This document shows positions 36,559 through 48,039 of a stretch of 64,000 nt of DNA, piece after piece. The notes under the pieces are model-generated. The model did no database searches and was not told the DNA's origin. It saw nothing but the letters and a program-made list of their open reading frames with translations. The DNA comes from Tubiluchus corallicola (taxonomy: Eukaryota > Priapulida > Priapulimorpha > Priapulimorphida > Tubiluchidae), in the NCBI GenBank assembly GCA_030141605.1, contig JAQGDQ010000511.1:50001-114000 (forward strand), written 5' to 3'. The translations under genes were made by a program, and so were the position numbers. Every line of letters begins with the position of its first letter. Positions within the stretch are counted from its first letter, which is position 1.

Positions 36559-37262
36559 CAGGGCCGGATCTAGATGTGGCAAGCATGGCGCAAAAATTTT
36601 CTGGGAGGGCGAGGTATCCGAAGTGGTTAAATAATGGTTAAGCCAATTTTTAACCATTTTTATACTGCATGCAGGCCTATAATTAGCATGTGTGTAGGAC
36701 GGCGTAGCGGACAGATCAATAATGAGAAAATTAACTCTCAGTTAACCTAACGTTATTAATGTGCCTCTAACTAAATTGTTATTTACAGAAATTTATCACA
36801 CACAAGTTTTAAGAAAATAATACGCAGGAAATAATGTCAAAATGAAATGTGGAACGATACTTCCTTGGACAAAAAAGTGTAAAGTTTTCAAAAAGTCTCA
36901 AATTTCAGCATGGTATCGCTGCTATACCAGCATCCTATAGCTGTGCACACAGACCTGTTGGCCTGTGTGTAGAGCCTGTGACTGTGTGTTGTCCCTGTAG
37001 GCCTACACTGTGATAGGCACCTCTATGTGGTCCCTGTAGGCCTACACTGTGATAGGCACCTCTATGCACACTGAGTTTTGTCTGCACGCACACTGAAGCT
37101 ACCAAACATTTTTTTTACCTAATTCTAATTCATATTGAAAATGATTACATGCGAACTGCAATTTTCACTGCAAAAAAATTATTTGTCCAATTTTGCAGGC
37201 GCGAGGGGGGCGCAAATTTTGACAGGGGGGCGCCCCCTCGCTCCTCCCTAGTTCCGCCCCTG
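36559..37262. mobile_element. hAT element, long form (704 bp), perfect 8-bp TSD
   Basis: Left end CAGGGCCGGATCTAGA, right end (in reverse) CAGGGGCGGAACTAGG. GTAACCAG is present on both sides (36551-36558 and 37263-37270). It is homologous to 23856-24267 but keeps an extra 268-bp interior block that includes a short tandem duplication of GGTCCCTGTAGGCCTACACT-type sequence (36990-37066). No transposase is encoded. Confidence 0.95.
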
Positions 37263-37739
37263 GTAACCAGTATCGCTGTTTAGCTTTCTGAAAATTCTAG
37301 TTAGATGAGTTTTGGTCAATTTAGGACCTACAAACAATAATATTTTTCCTATTTGAGTTTTTTAAAGGTGGAAGAAGCATGTAGTTGTTATGTGTTGTGC
37401 ATCTAACTGCAGTTCATTCACTAAAATGAATGATGATATTGTTCTCTCCCCTGCAAATTGTTATGCACCCAAAACCTGTGATTTCTTTTCCGTCTAATAG
37501 ACCAATAATAAGCTAATGCTGCAGTTGTAACTATCACGATCAAATTTCGACAGAGACATGGCTTCCAAAAAGTATTGCTTGAAATTTTCACACATAGCAA
37601 CCAAAAATGGCGGAAACAACGTCGTGGGTTTTGCTTGTACGCATAGCGTTTACTGACACGCGGGAAAAATCAATACGCATCACGCATCACAGATCACGCA
37701 TTACGCATTACGCGCACATGGAGTCCTAGCTTAATACGT

Positions 37740-38115
37740 AATCTTTATTAAAAAAACTAATTAAGAATATTTACAAGAAAGTACAAAAATATGAAACCGG
37801 GATAAAACATACATACAGCAAAGGTATAAATTTTATAGATAAAAATGGCTGGTTAAAAATTTACGCTTAAAAGTACAAAGAGCCAGGCTACTTATGTAAA
37901 AACTTATGCCTGTTAAAACATAAATAAAAAGTTTGCTACTCTGAGCACAGACCAAGGGGGGCACCACCGACAGACTCAGGGAGTTGATTCCAGCTTCTAA
38001 TTATTCTGTTTGAGAAAATGTTTTTAAAACAATCAAGTCGGCAGAGAGCGGGCTGCAACTTCAAGCGGTGACCTCTGGTCACATTAGATAAAGGAACTTT
38101 TCTAAAAAAATACAT
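37740..38115 (-). mobile_element. LINE 3' end
   Basis: The minus strand encodes TRGHRLKLQPALCRLDCF, KNIFSNRIIRSWNQLPESVG and GGAPL, which is the terminal part of an ORF2 protein (R...F-x-R-x-x-x-x-WN-LP...V). A TTTATT on the plus strand near 37745 gives its AATAAA. Decayed after the WNQLP block. Confidence 0.75.
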
Positions 38116-38167
38116 GTTTGTCTATAGCATTATCTCCGTGTAATATAAAATAACACATTGCAATACC

Positions 38168-38240
38168 GCAGAGCCACGTGGTTTAGTGGTAATGCCATTA
38201 GATTTTTAATCCAGAGCTTTAGTCTTCTGTTGTTTACGGG
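38168..38240 (+). pseudogene. tRNA-like sequence (Lys-like), degenerate
   Basis: TGGTTTAGTGGTAATGCC fits an internal A box, and AGATTTTTAATCC resembles a lysine anticodon arm with TTT. The expected B box (GGTTCGANNCC) has decayed to AGCTTTAGTC and no acceptor stem closes. Best read as a tRNA pseudogene or the head of a tRNA-derived SINE. Confidence 0.4.
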
Positions 38241-38456
38241 TTTTTCTTTAGATCAAATTTTGTTCTGAAAATCTGAGTAGCTTCTAACATTGAGGTCAAG
38301 AAAAAATAAATTTGTATTTTAAACCACCATTGACTTCTCTACACATTTGAATGTTATTGTCAACAGTTTTTCTCAGTACCAATGGCAGTAAAATATGATT
38401 ACTATATTAATAGATGAATATTTAACATGAACAACTTTTGGGCTGACATGCAATAG

Positions 38457-38880
38457 AATATGCTTCGAATAATATGTCCTAAGTTTTGTCCTAACTTTCA
38501 TTATATGTCTGCTAATCAGCAGTTCGTGTTTTTAAATGCATCACAAGATGTAGAAGTTATTAAAATTAATGCTAGATTGGTCCACAAAATATTTGAAGAT
38601 AAGCCCGACAGAGATAACTCAGTGCAAGCCTCATTCACTGATTAACTGTAATAAGTATGTAATATTAAGTTTATAATAATTATATGTATGTTGCTCTGTT
38701 GCATGCGTTTTTTGTGCTTGAACCATTATACCGCTTATGGTTTCATACACCATTATGAAAGAAAGTGGTTTCTTTGTTTAGAAGCATAAGTTTTTTTAAG
38801 TCGTTTTTTCTTTATCTCATATAATTTCTTTTCTTAAGATTAATAATAAATAAATAATATGTGTGACATGTATGATCCTA
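38457..38880 (+). mobile_element. Dispersed repeat R2 with C-terminal coding remnant
   Basis: A 61-codon frame contains VEVIKINARLVHKIFEDKPD, followed by a 3' UTR-like region containing TTTTTTGTGCTTGAACCATT. The inverted partner at 48040-48333 encodes VEVIKINARLIHKIFEG. Presumably the 3' end of a retroelement; family not identified. Confidence 0.55.
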
Positions 38881-38893
38881 TGTAATTCTTCTA

Positions 38894-39699
38894 TAGGTTT
38901 TACATGTCAAATGTAGAACTGCGTTAACTCAAATGTAGATTTAGGTAATTCAAATGTGTCTTGGTAACTCAAATGTCGACTTTGGTAGTTCAAATGTGTT
39001 AACAATGGTTTTCAAGAAATCTTAAGCGTTTTTGATAAGTCAAATGTAGACACATGTCAAGTCAAATTTGACATTTGTATCTCAAATGTGGATAGGTGGT
39101 AAAGTTTAAGGATGTTAAATTTAATCTTTTTTCATTTCAATTTAATAATTGCTCTTAAGTTAAAATAAGAACGTTATAGGTCTACTAATATTCTGCAAAC
39201 TTTACATACCATTGGAACTGTTAGAGAAAACAATATATTCTTAAAATAAACAATGCTTATTGAGAGAAACTAATTCATTAATGCAGTGCTAATAATGCAT
39301 TACTTAAAAAACTGATTAGTGATTCACTGTTCATTCGGAAGTGGGAACCGATTTATTCTTTTCTGCCGACATTTTTTGTAAAACGTTGACAAATAAAATG
39401 TAGAATTGGTGTATATATTAATTAAGATATAATCGTTAACTTATTTATGTACAACACTTTTAAACACGTTAAAATATATTAACGTCCATACAAATAGTTG
39501 CAAATTAATTAAATATAATAAAAATTGATGCTGCCGATAGCACCATGACCATAAACTATAATTTTAATTTGGTTTTATCTTTTTGTAATTTGCACTTAAA
39601 TGAGTTAATTACCGATTTATTCAAAGTACCGCATCTACATTTGACTTACCTAAGACACATTTGAACTTTCCTGTGTCTACATTTGACGTGTAAAACCTA
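38894..39699. mobile_element. TA-flanked inverted-repeat element (806 bp)
   Basis: Ends TAGGTTTTACATGTCAAATG and, in reverse, TAGGTTTTACACGTCAAATG: 19 of 20 match, and the match continues through TAGA. TA occurs outside both ends (38892-38893 and 39700-39701). Inside each end are multiple degenerate TCAAATGTAGA-type motifs about 20-25 bp apart (38905-39080 and 39625-39690). No transposase. Tc1/mariner-like by target site; this is inference. Confidence 0.8.
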
Positions 39700-39701
39700 T
39701 A

Positions 39702-40260
39702 TATTGTCTGTAGGAATAAAATATTCGAAGGAAAAATCACGTGAACAACAAATGCGCCATTATTGCAACAATGGAAGAAACTTCTGGAATTTAAACGCTC
39801 TCACAATGGATCTTTACGTGATAAAAACAGAATAAAATGTTCGAGTAACATTAGAGCCAGGACGCAAGATTACATCAAATTATGGAAATGCTTTATTTGA
39901 ACTGTATAATTACAATTCATACATGTTACACACATAATTTTGATATAGATTGATACATATAATTTTTAAGCCCATTATGACTTAGTGTGTGAAGTGATTT
40001 TGTGAAATATGGTTGTTTGAGTAGGCCCACATATAGTGCATAGTACATACAGGCCTATTACGTACTACTTAGTTATTTCATAGTCCATTTAAACGTGTTA
40101 CCGGCAACTTTCTCCAGCTAAGTAAACCAAAACGTAGTTCACCATAAAATTTCAGATGAGGATTGCTCTCCATAAATTTTTTAGAGTGAAAACATTACCA
40201 CATTATTGAGGATTGAAGATATATGACTGTGCGTTTAATCCTAACTGTTCACATAAGTTT
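39702..40260. other. Upstream of KAT6; no feature seen
   Basis: AT-rich sequence without a recognised repeat. It separates the inverted-repeat element from the KAT6 5' flank. Confidence 0.35.
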
Positions 40261-40263
40261 GAA

Positions 40264-40572
40264 GCGTGCATACAGCGAGGGATACAGAGTACGATTTTGA
40301 GCGATTTTTACCGCTAAAGCGCTCAGAATCAATCGTTCTGCTAATAGAATATGCGCGCAGAGCTTTGTGTGCTGTAAACTATTCGGTCACGAACTTGGAA
40401 GCGTCCCATAATGCATCGCTTAGCAGCACTGCGCATGCTCAGTCGTATGTTTGCGTGTTTCTCCATTGAGTATTTTTGCCGTAGTTGCGCTTCGAAAATC
40501 GGCAAGAAACGGAAGAAATTTGAGGCGTTTTGCACACTAGAATTGTTGCGCTTTTCCAGCTAAAGGACAGAC
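40264..40572 (+). promoter_or_regulatory. KAT6 5' flank and leader
   Basis: More GC-rich and CpG-containing than the surrounding DNA, as expected of a housekeeping promoter. No TATA box was found at a suitable distance. The start codon context GACATGG (G at -3 relative to the A, G at +4) is favourable. CTTTTCCAG ending at 40560 could be a 5'-UTR splice acceptor, but may be chance. Confidence 0.45.
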
Positions 40573-41187
40573 ATGGATGATGTGGAACACAAGGAGTTAA
40601 TATTGGACACGATCGACCAGCTCAGAAAGAGAAAAGCTAGGCCAGACATTGAGCGCATTTGTCATATGCTCGAGCGAAAACATGGGCTGAGCGCGTCGGT
40701 TGTGAGTAGCGCGCTGGAAAAACTCGTGCAAGCCGCCGTCGTTATGAAAGTCGAGTACAAAGGCAGCACAAGTTATCGAAATGCTGCCAAGTGGAGGAAA
40801 ACTAATGTTGGTGGACACTTGCTGAACACTAGCGAGACAAGCAAGTTTATTTTCCATGCAATTAGTGTCCTCCAAGACAACGAGAATACAGACGGAGATC
40901 AGGCGCGTGGTGTAAGCTTGCAGGATATCGAGAAATACTGCAAATGCGTTGACAATGAGAAACTGGATACGGAAGCTAGCAGAAATCAACTGGTTTTCGC
41001 TTTAAAACGGGAAGTCGAGACTGGAAAACTGAAAATTTTACCGGACGGTTGTTATACGCTAGCGAATTACGAGGTGAAGAATGAACAGACAAAAGGGAAG
41101 GCAAAGCAAGATAAGCCGCCGGCGAAAAAAGGGAGGCCGCCCGGTAGCCTGAATAAAGCGAAACTCAATAAAGTGACAAAGCGAAAG
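40573..41187 (+). CDS. KAT6: KAT6 (MOZ/MORF/Enok-type) histone acetyltransferase, exon 1
   Basis: The first coding exon covers residues 1-205. Residues 4-75 match the N-terminal winged-helix domain of KAT6 proteins (HKELILDTIDQLRKRKARP, ERIC, HGL, then a VEYKGSTSYRN wing), which in human KAT6A binds unmethylated CpG DNA. Residues 81-167 match the second, linker-histone-like H15 winged helix, including LQDIEKYCK and LKREVETGKLKILPDGCYTL. Residues 170-205 are a basic linker with an AT-hook-like KKGRPPGS core at 185-192. The exon ends CGAAAG followed by GTAATG, phase 0; reading through adds 20 weak codons to a stop at 41250. The encoded enzyme would acetylate histone H3 in the nucleus within a BRPF-ING5-MEAF6 complex (family knowledge). 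The minus-strand frame at 40597-40989 is a shadow. Confidence 0.9.
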
Positions 41188-41520
41188 GTAATGTTAAATT
41201 CTTTTAGCTTGCTTCGTGGAAAGGAAAATTTAGTTATTAGAAAATTTTAAAGTCAGATTTGTTTCATTATTAATGAACGAGAATTTTATCGTTGATATTT
41301 TGGACTTGCTGACCCGTTCCTGTGGAAAGTTCAACAAAACACGGCACGTACAGCAGTTATTAAATGTGTCCACTACAACGACAGGGCTGGCCACTTTGGC
41401 CCCATTCTTGGAATTGTTTGGGTGTCATTAGGGTGACTGGTAATAAAGTCAAAGGAAAAAAGTCACAATTTTGACTAGGAAAAACTCGTAATTTTGGCTA
41501 GAGTTAGGGTAAAGGTTAAG

Positions 41521-41990
41521 CAGGCCCGATGAGAGAGAGGGCAGGGGAGGCAGTGCCCTGGGGCTCGGGTGTCTAGGGGGCCCTAGAAGATTAAATACGC
41601 AACCAGGGTTTTATATGGCTAGACCTGCTAAAGTTTTTTTCTTCATAAAGCAGTTTACGTCGATTAGCCATTTCTTTTTGTCTTTCTCTAGCTTTTCCCT
41701 CATCAGTACTGCCCTTGTGATTGGTGGAGACATTGAAAATAATGAGGAATGGGCAGAATCGTTCACAAAAGTTGACAACTTCACTTTAGTTAATTAAAAA
41801 AAATATTTATGCATTTTCTGGTTTTTGTTTTGCTTATAGTCATCACAGCTTGAATGTCTTAGGTTCTTACAGTATGGTCATTAATGGTGTCTTTTAGGTG
41901 TTAATTCAGCTTTATGTAATATTTTGTCACTTGAAGAGGGGCTCTTAATGCTTGCTGCCCCGGGGCCCGCAATGGCTCTACACGACCCTG
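41521..41990. mobile_element. hAT-like element inserted in telomere-like repeats
   Basis: Left CAGGCCCGATGAGAGA and the reverse of the right end, CAGGGTCGTGTAGAG, are weakly inverted. GC-rich CCCTGGGGCTCGG-type and CCCCGGGGCCCG-type subtermini support pairing. Candidate 8-bp flanks AGGTTAAG (41513-41520) and GGGTTAGG (41991-41998) agree at 6 of 8 bases. Both are part of the surrounding TTAGGG-like sequence, which weakens the duplication argument. Confidence 0.55.
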
Positions 41991-42192
41991 GGGTTAGGGT
42001 TTGCGTTATGCTTAGGGTAGGTTTATGGTTAGGGCTAGGGTTAGGGTTATGGTTAGGGTTAGGATTATGATTAGGGTTCTGGTTTTGGTTAGGGTTAGGG
42101 GTGGGTTAGTGTTAGGTTCAGGTTCTGGTAAGAATTAGGATTTGGTTTCGGGTTGGGATAGGGTTATGGTTGTGGTTAGGGTTAGGGTCATT
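41991..42192. repeat. Degenerate interstitial telomere-like (TTAGGG)n array
   Basis: Many TTAGGG units mixed with TTATGG, TTCTGG, TTTTGG and TTAGGC-type variants. A few more units lie just before the hAT element (41497-41520). All units point the same way (G-rich strand on plus). Confidence 0.88.
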
Positions 42193-42397
42193 TCCTTTTT
42201 CCTGCGCCTTTTTACCTTAATTTATCGTTTATTAATGGCAGCTGATCAGAAAATTTCATTTCATACTCAACTATAAGTTCAGAATAATTAGTATTGTACA
42301 TATATAATGAAAAATCAGACGGTATTTAACGTAGGCTACGTGTAAATGAAACTGGCTGCGGTGTGTCGCTAATTGATGTATTAATTACGGTTTTTAA

Positions 42398-43090
42398 AAT
42401 GGTAAAAAGCACGGGGGGGGGGGGACGAAACATTTTACTGTTTATTCGTTTTGAAATTTTATATCATTTACATACTGCCTTTTTGCAAGCAGGACTTCAA
42501 TCGGCAGTCACGCTGTATAAAACATGTAAATTTAAACTCCCGCCGCGATGACCGTTAGACGCAGCCATTTTCACGACATGTCATTTGAAACAAGTTTAGA
42601 TAACATTTTGTAAAGTTTGAAAAAATAATCAGAGCATTCGTAGCGCACAAGTCACTAACTAAATAAAATTTAAAATTACCGTATCTTGTCAATAAGATTA
42701 AAAATACGTTTTTGGTTAGTGAGTGGCGCACCCTGGAGGGTGAGTCAGCGACATTTTACCAATTGGTGAAAGCATTTTAAATAATTAATAATTTTCTTTT
42801 CTAGTTACCTAAGTCCTTCAAGCAGGTAAGCGAAAGTCTAAGTAATATAGATTTGCACAGAAAGTCTTTTGAGACATAATTTAACATTGCCTTTTCTTCC
42901 CTTGATTTACGTTTGGTACATGACGTCATGTAATGGCGACTTCGGAATAGTATTGCAGGGGATTTAAATTGAAAACAAACTAAAATTCATTTCAGTGCGA
43001 GTAAGATATACGCATAAAATTGCTGTAAAGTTATATAATTTTTAAGACGATTTTTCTGAGACCTACTTCAGGCACCCCATTTCCTGTCCT
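42398..43090 (+). mobile_element. TTAA MITE family 1, copy B
   Basis: About 690 bp, similar to copies D and E over the full length. The right end CCTGTCCT abuts TTAA (43091-43094). At the left the terminus is blurred by a 12-bp G run (42413-42424), with TTAA at 42394-42397. TGACGTCA is at 42921-42928. Confidence 0.82.
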
Positions 43091-43379
43091 TTAATGACCA
43101 AATCTTACAAACCTGTTCGCCTCATTTCTTGTTGTCATACCACAGTGTAACACATGCGCTTGATTACTGTCATATATTTGCCGATATGCCTATAAACGAT
43201 TTCGTAACTTTGTCTTCAACTAAGAGCCGGTTTGTAACATTTAAAATTTCCCCAGATTTGAGGTTGCATTTGCTACGTAGGCAATTATCAGTAACTGCAT
43301 GGGTGACCAGATTATAGTGTTGTGTTGTAACCTGTAGCTGTATATAATTATGTAGATCTATCCTAGGCCCAGCGCTGCC

Positions 43380-44090
43380 AGTCTTACATATTTATTTCAT
43401 TCACACGTAATAGTAAGATACAGTCTATAATAAAAACGACATAATATATAAAACACGTTGGCAAGATATATACAAATGCAATATTTACAACAATGTGGTA
43501 AAGACACAAAGAGATTAACTGCTTACATGTGTCTATTGTGAACAAGGAATCTATACAAGTTAACTTTATATAAGCGGCTTTTAAATAACTTAATATTTTG
43601 TGCAATTACGAGGGGTGCACCATCAACATATGCAGGCAATGAGTTCCAAATCTGTACAACTTGATTTGAGAAAAATTGACCACCAAATGATACTTTAGCT
43701 GTTCGACACACGAAAATCTTCAAAGAATGATTTTGCCTTGTTTTGTCCAAGATACTCGAGTAAAAAATTTGTCAAAATCAACATCAACTTCTCTATGAAT
43801 AATTTGGTTGCATAAAGCTAAATCTTTTTGAATGCGTTTCTCCTAAAGATTTTAAATGCAGAATCTCCAGACGCTTAGGATATGGCATATACATTAAATT
43901 ACATCTATAAAACAGGCGTCGAGTAAAGTATCGCTGTACACTTTCTATACGGTCAACATTACCCAATAGAGCAGGATTCCAGACTGGCGAGCAATACTCT
44001 ACAATAAGTCTTATGTAAACTATGGTGTCTATATACGATGTCTACATGCTGTCTATATAGGCTATATATGTATGTGCTTGTATACCGATC
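43380..44090 (-). mobile_element. LINE 3' region
   Basis: The minus strand encodes RLIVEYCSPVWNPALLGNVD, RIESVQRYFTRRLFYR, PYPKRLEILHLKSL and, further on, FVCRTAKVSFGGQFF and WNSLPAYVDGAPLV, then a stop at about 43523 and a 3' UTR. This is the standard post-RT order of Jockey/CR1-like ORF2. There is at least one frameshift near 43750-43800. The truncated relative is at 33640-33900. Confidence 0.88.
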
Positions 44091-44581
44091 GTGAATTTAA
44101 AATTAGAATGCTGAAACTATCAAACAGAGACAATTTAGGGCTAAATTTTAGGTTGGGGTGTTCGCGACCGGGTTCGATACGATCCCGATCCTCGATCCCG
44201 AACTTTTCTTAAACTCCGAACCCCGTTCCGTCTTTCACTCGTCGAGGGGGGGGGTCCTGTTGTCTGGGCAACTCAGGATCTCCATACACCTTGCCCAGGC
44301 GTGCGCCCTGGAGACATTCAAGGATCGGACTCTCTTGGCGCACATTCCATTGTCTTCCGAGACAGAAGGACGCCAACAATATAGAGAGAGTGCATTCAGC
44401 TATCTGGTGGTGGTGTGATTTGCCAATAATGTTGGAACAATTTACGAAAAATATTTTGTTTTATTTTCGTCTCACTTATAGTACTTTCCTATCGAAAATT
44501 CGCCCAGTTAGATATAAGGCTTGCAAATCAGTATTGATAATTGTTCTTTTTAATAAATATTTAAATTTCACTTTTACGTAA

Positions 44582-45194
44582 AGCAAAACCAGACACAATC
44601 TTAAACTGCATTTTAAAATAATCTACTCTAAAATATTGAAAGGAGGCGTGCTATTTTTTTCAAAAATGAATTACTTGAATGAATTATTACCTCATAAACA
44701 CAATTTTACGTTCGCGCCACTAGTTCTTCGCTGTTACATGCATTTCGCCATTCACTAGTTAGACGGACACTAGTGCCTGCATTTCGGAAACGCACTGCAC
44801 AAAAAACATGGGCTGTACCTCTCAGTTCAGATGTGTTAATTTGTGACGAACTACACACGTTCGACAGCTCATGCGTGAGCACAGCGGGAAATTTGAAATT
44901 TGAATTTTTATTTTAAAACTTGCCTAGTTTTAGTACAACACACTGAGTAACTTACAGTAGCACTGTACTTCAACTGTCACTTTCTCAAACACGTGCAAAA
45001 CGCTCGTGGAATATTTTTGGTGTTGAAAATTATGTTAGTTTGTGATGTCATGAATAATTGGGCTCACCTGCCGTTAGCTAAGTTTCTAATTTATTATTTA
45101 ATTATCGGGAGCGCTTTTGGAGTATTAATTGTGTTAAAATGTATGCTTTTTACTGTACTTGAAAATAGTATATGAAAAATCATCCTGTCTTCCT
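44582..45194 (+). mobile_element. TTAA MITE family 2, nearly complete copy
   Basis: It begins with AGCAAAACCAGACACAATC after GTAA (44578-44581, decayed TTAA) and ends with ATCATCCTGTCTTCCT before TTAA (45195-45198). It is homologous along its length to 52667-53244 (inverted) and 57152-57737. No shared open frame. Confidence 0.82.
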
Positions 45195-45246
45195 TTAACA
45201 TAATGATGTTCGGAGGCTGAGGAACTAAAACTACGGAGACATGAAA

Positions 45247-45468
45247 GGGAAATGATAAGTCTTGTTCCCCCGTCTTCATGTATTTTGGCTGATGTCATCT
45301 TTGTTGACAATGTTATGAATGGGAAATGATAAGTCTTGTTGCCCCGTCTTCATGTATTTTGGCTGATGTCATCTTTGTTGACAATGTTATGAATGGGAAA
45401 TGATAAGTCTTGTTGCCCCGTCTTCATATGTTTTGGCTGATGTCATCTTTGTTGACTATGTTATCAAC
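45247..45468. repeat. 74-bp tandem repeat, 3 copies
   Basis: GGGAAATGATAAGTCTTGTT starts at 45247, 45321 and 45395. Copies are nearly identical. Confidence 0.95.
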
Positions 45469-45714
45469 GTATTAGCGCCAGATCAATAATAAACAAATTT
45501 CTGCTGCTCGATTGTAAACATCTATTTTATCTTATCACCGAGTAATGAATGAACTTATAGCTGGCACCTTGCCAGACAGCGTACGTCAGTAAAGCTTGCT
45601 CGTAGTCTAGACGTCACTTTTTTCGTCGAGGCATTTTTAATTAAAGCTGACAGAACTAATTAACCTGCAGTAACTTCCGACCCAGCCTCATTCCCAACCA
45701 CCTGATCTCAAACC

Positions 45715-45888
45715 CCTAAAAACCCTGGGTCACGACCTCATTTAGCGTCCCGAACCCCTACAAACCCTGGGTCACGACCTCAGTTAGCGTCCCGAACCCC
45801 TAAAAGCCCTGGGTCACGACCTCAGTTAGCGTCCCGAACCCCCAAAAGCCCTGGGTCACGACCTCAGTTAGCGTCCCGAACCCCCCGA
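45715..45888. repeat. 42-bp tandem repeat, 4 copies
   Basis: CCCTGGGTCACGACCTCA starts at 45723, 45765, 45807 and 45849, each followed by TTAGCGTCCCGAACCCC. Exact 42-bp period, GC-rich relative to the intron. Confidence 0.95.
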
Positions 45889-46227
45889 TCCCGAAACACT
45901 GGTCCCGAAATAAACTCGAAAAGCCCTATTTGGGTGGTAAGAAACGAGAAACAAACTTATTCTCAGCTACCGGGAGAGGCCTCCCGAGCTGCACAAATGC
46001 TCCTAATTCAGGCCCTACTGTTTCTGAAGAGGCTTAGCAAATAAATAAGTTTTGGGTGTAGAAATAAAGCTGAGGTGGGTTTGGTTTGTTTAAAATTGTT
46101 TAGAATTGGTTGTATTTGGGACTGAGTTGTTGAGCAAAAAGTTAATTAGTTTACGAGGCAATCTTTATAAGATCGAGGGACAAAGACAACATTAATTACC
46201 TTCTCTCATTTAACAGACTTATTTATT

Positions 46228-46803
<576 letters not shown>

Positions 46804-47079
46804 TTATAACTCATTATTGGAGAAAATTATTTACAAAAATGTTTTTCTAATTGCAAGGACCGTATTTTGTACTTGTGTAAATCAAGTTCAGTGTAAAAAA
46901 CACTGTGCATAAAGCAGCCAGCAACCATGTAGTGTGCCACTATCACAACCTATGACGAATTTCATCTAGAATTACAGTTAGAATTGCTATAAACTGTATA
47001 ATATAATTTACCTGCATTAATAATTTACCAATTTGATTACTGCCAGATTCAAAATAGTTCCGTAAATACGAAATACACT

Positions 47080-47400
47080 AATGTACAGCATTGAATCTTA
47101 CAAGTCTTTACTTTGTAAGCCTTACAAGCTATGTCAGTGACAAAATAAAATCATCTTTGAGACGGTTTATGAATTTAGTTGACAAATTAGTTTCTAGCGC
47201 ATTAAAAATAGTTTTTATATCTAAATTTGAGAGAAGTGTAACAAGTGCTGTTCTTTTACAGTTACCTACAAGTGGGCAGTCAAAAGCAAATGATGTATCG
47301 TTTGATACGTATTTACATCGCGCTCATAGTGTCTATCAGGCACATAACCAATTCTGTTTAGAAAAATCTTTAAAATTACCCTGCCCAAACAAGATACTAG
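47080..47400 (-). mobile_element. Possible LINE ORF2 C-terminus
   Basis: The minus strand encodes TSFAFDCPLVGNCKRTALVT and later ALETNLSTKFINRL before a stop near 47145. This resembles the H-F-L-x-C-P-x-x-x-x-x-R...L...N...TKFI terminus of some LINEs. The overlapping plus-strand 119-codon frame (47091-47450) is treated as antisense. Confidence 0.45.
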
Positions 47401-47405
47401 ATGCG

Positions 47406-47830
47406 AATCATTCTACTTTACACAGCATTAACATTAACTTTAGCATTTAACATTAGCATTAGATTAACATTAACATTAGGATTAACTTTAGCATTAACAT
47501 TAGCATTTACATTAGCACTAACATTAGCATTGACATTAGCATTAACATCAGCATTAACATTAGCATTACTTTCGCATTTAACATTAGCATTAACTTTAGC
47601 TTTAACATTAGCATTAACATTAGCATTGACATTAGCATTAACATCAGCATTAACATCAGCATTAACATTAGCATTAACGTTGGCATTAACTTTAGCATTA
47701 GATTAGCATTAACATTAGCATTGATATTAGCATATTAGCATTAACATTAGCATAAACATTAGCATTAACGTTATCATTAACGTTAGCATTTACCTTTAGC
47801 ATTAACATTACCATTAGCATTAACATTAAC
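47406..47830. repeat. Hexanucleotide (ATTAGC/ATTAAC)n array
   Basis: Irregular alternation of CATTAG, CATTAA and CTTTAG units over about 425 bp, with occasional insertions and substitutions. Confidence 0.93.
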
Positions 47831-47914
47831 AACTATTTCGTATTTAGCGACTTACAATAATACAGGTATGGAAGCGACATGCAAGCAACGAATAGCATGT
47901 AGGATATGTGTCGT

Positions 47915-47990
47915 GGCATTGGCGTCCGCTAGACTCGAACTCGAGAACTCGAAATCTAGACGACACGGTCACCCAACCCTGGACTAACCA
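47915..47990 (-). pseudogene. tRNA-like sequence or SINE head
   Basis: The minus strand contains TGACCGTGTCGTCTAG, close to the A box of class II tRNAs, and GAGTTCGAGTCTA, a good B box, only about 25 bp apart. That is too close for a full tRNA. The middle forms an imperfect hairpin with TCGAGTTCTCGAG. A truncated tRNA-derived SINE is the likely reading. Confidence 0.4.
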
Positions 47991-48039
47991 GGCATAGACG
48001 ACGTTACAACACAAGAAACTTAACTGTGTATAAATTATT

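Larger units (their letters stand above)
35634..37731. mobile_element. Harbinger-like element (2.1 kb) containing a minisatellite and a hAT
   Basis: The left end AGGTACGACTCCATGTG and the reverse of the right end, AGCTAGGACTCCATGTG, match at 15 of 17 positions. They are followed on both sides by repeated CGTAATGCGTAAT-type motifs. TAA lies directly outside each end (35631-35633 and 37732-37734), the 3-bp TWA target of PIF/Harbinger elements; a TTAA target with slightly different edges is an alternative. No transposase frame was seen. Inside are a 90-bp minisatellite and a separate hAT (36559-37262). Confidence 0.72.

Noticed and set aside
40597-40989. 130-codon minus-strand frame
   Set aside because: Exact antisense of KAT6 exon 1, with no domain of its own.
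41188-41250. Read-through of KAT6 exon 1 to the stop at 41250
   Set aside because: The extra 20 codons are unlike KAT6, and the consensus donor joins in phase to a PHD exon.
47091-47450. 119-codon plus-strand frame
   Set aside because: No domain; the opposite strand looks more like a LINE C-terminus. Not claimed as a gene.
47401-47706. Thr-Leu-Ala repeat frame, considered as a structural protein
   Set aside because: It is the translation of the ATTAGC/ATTAAC hexamer array.
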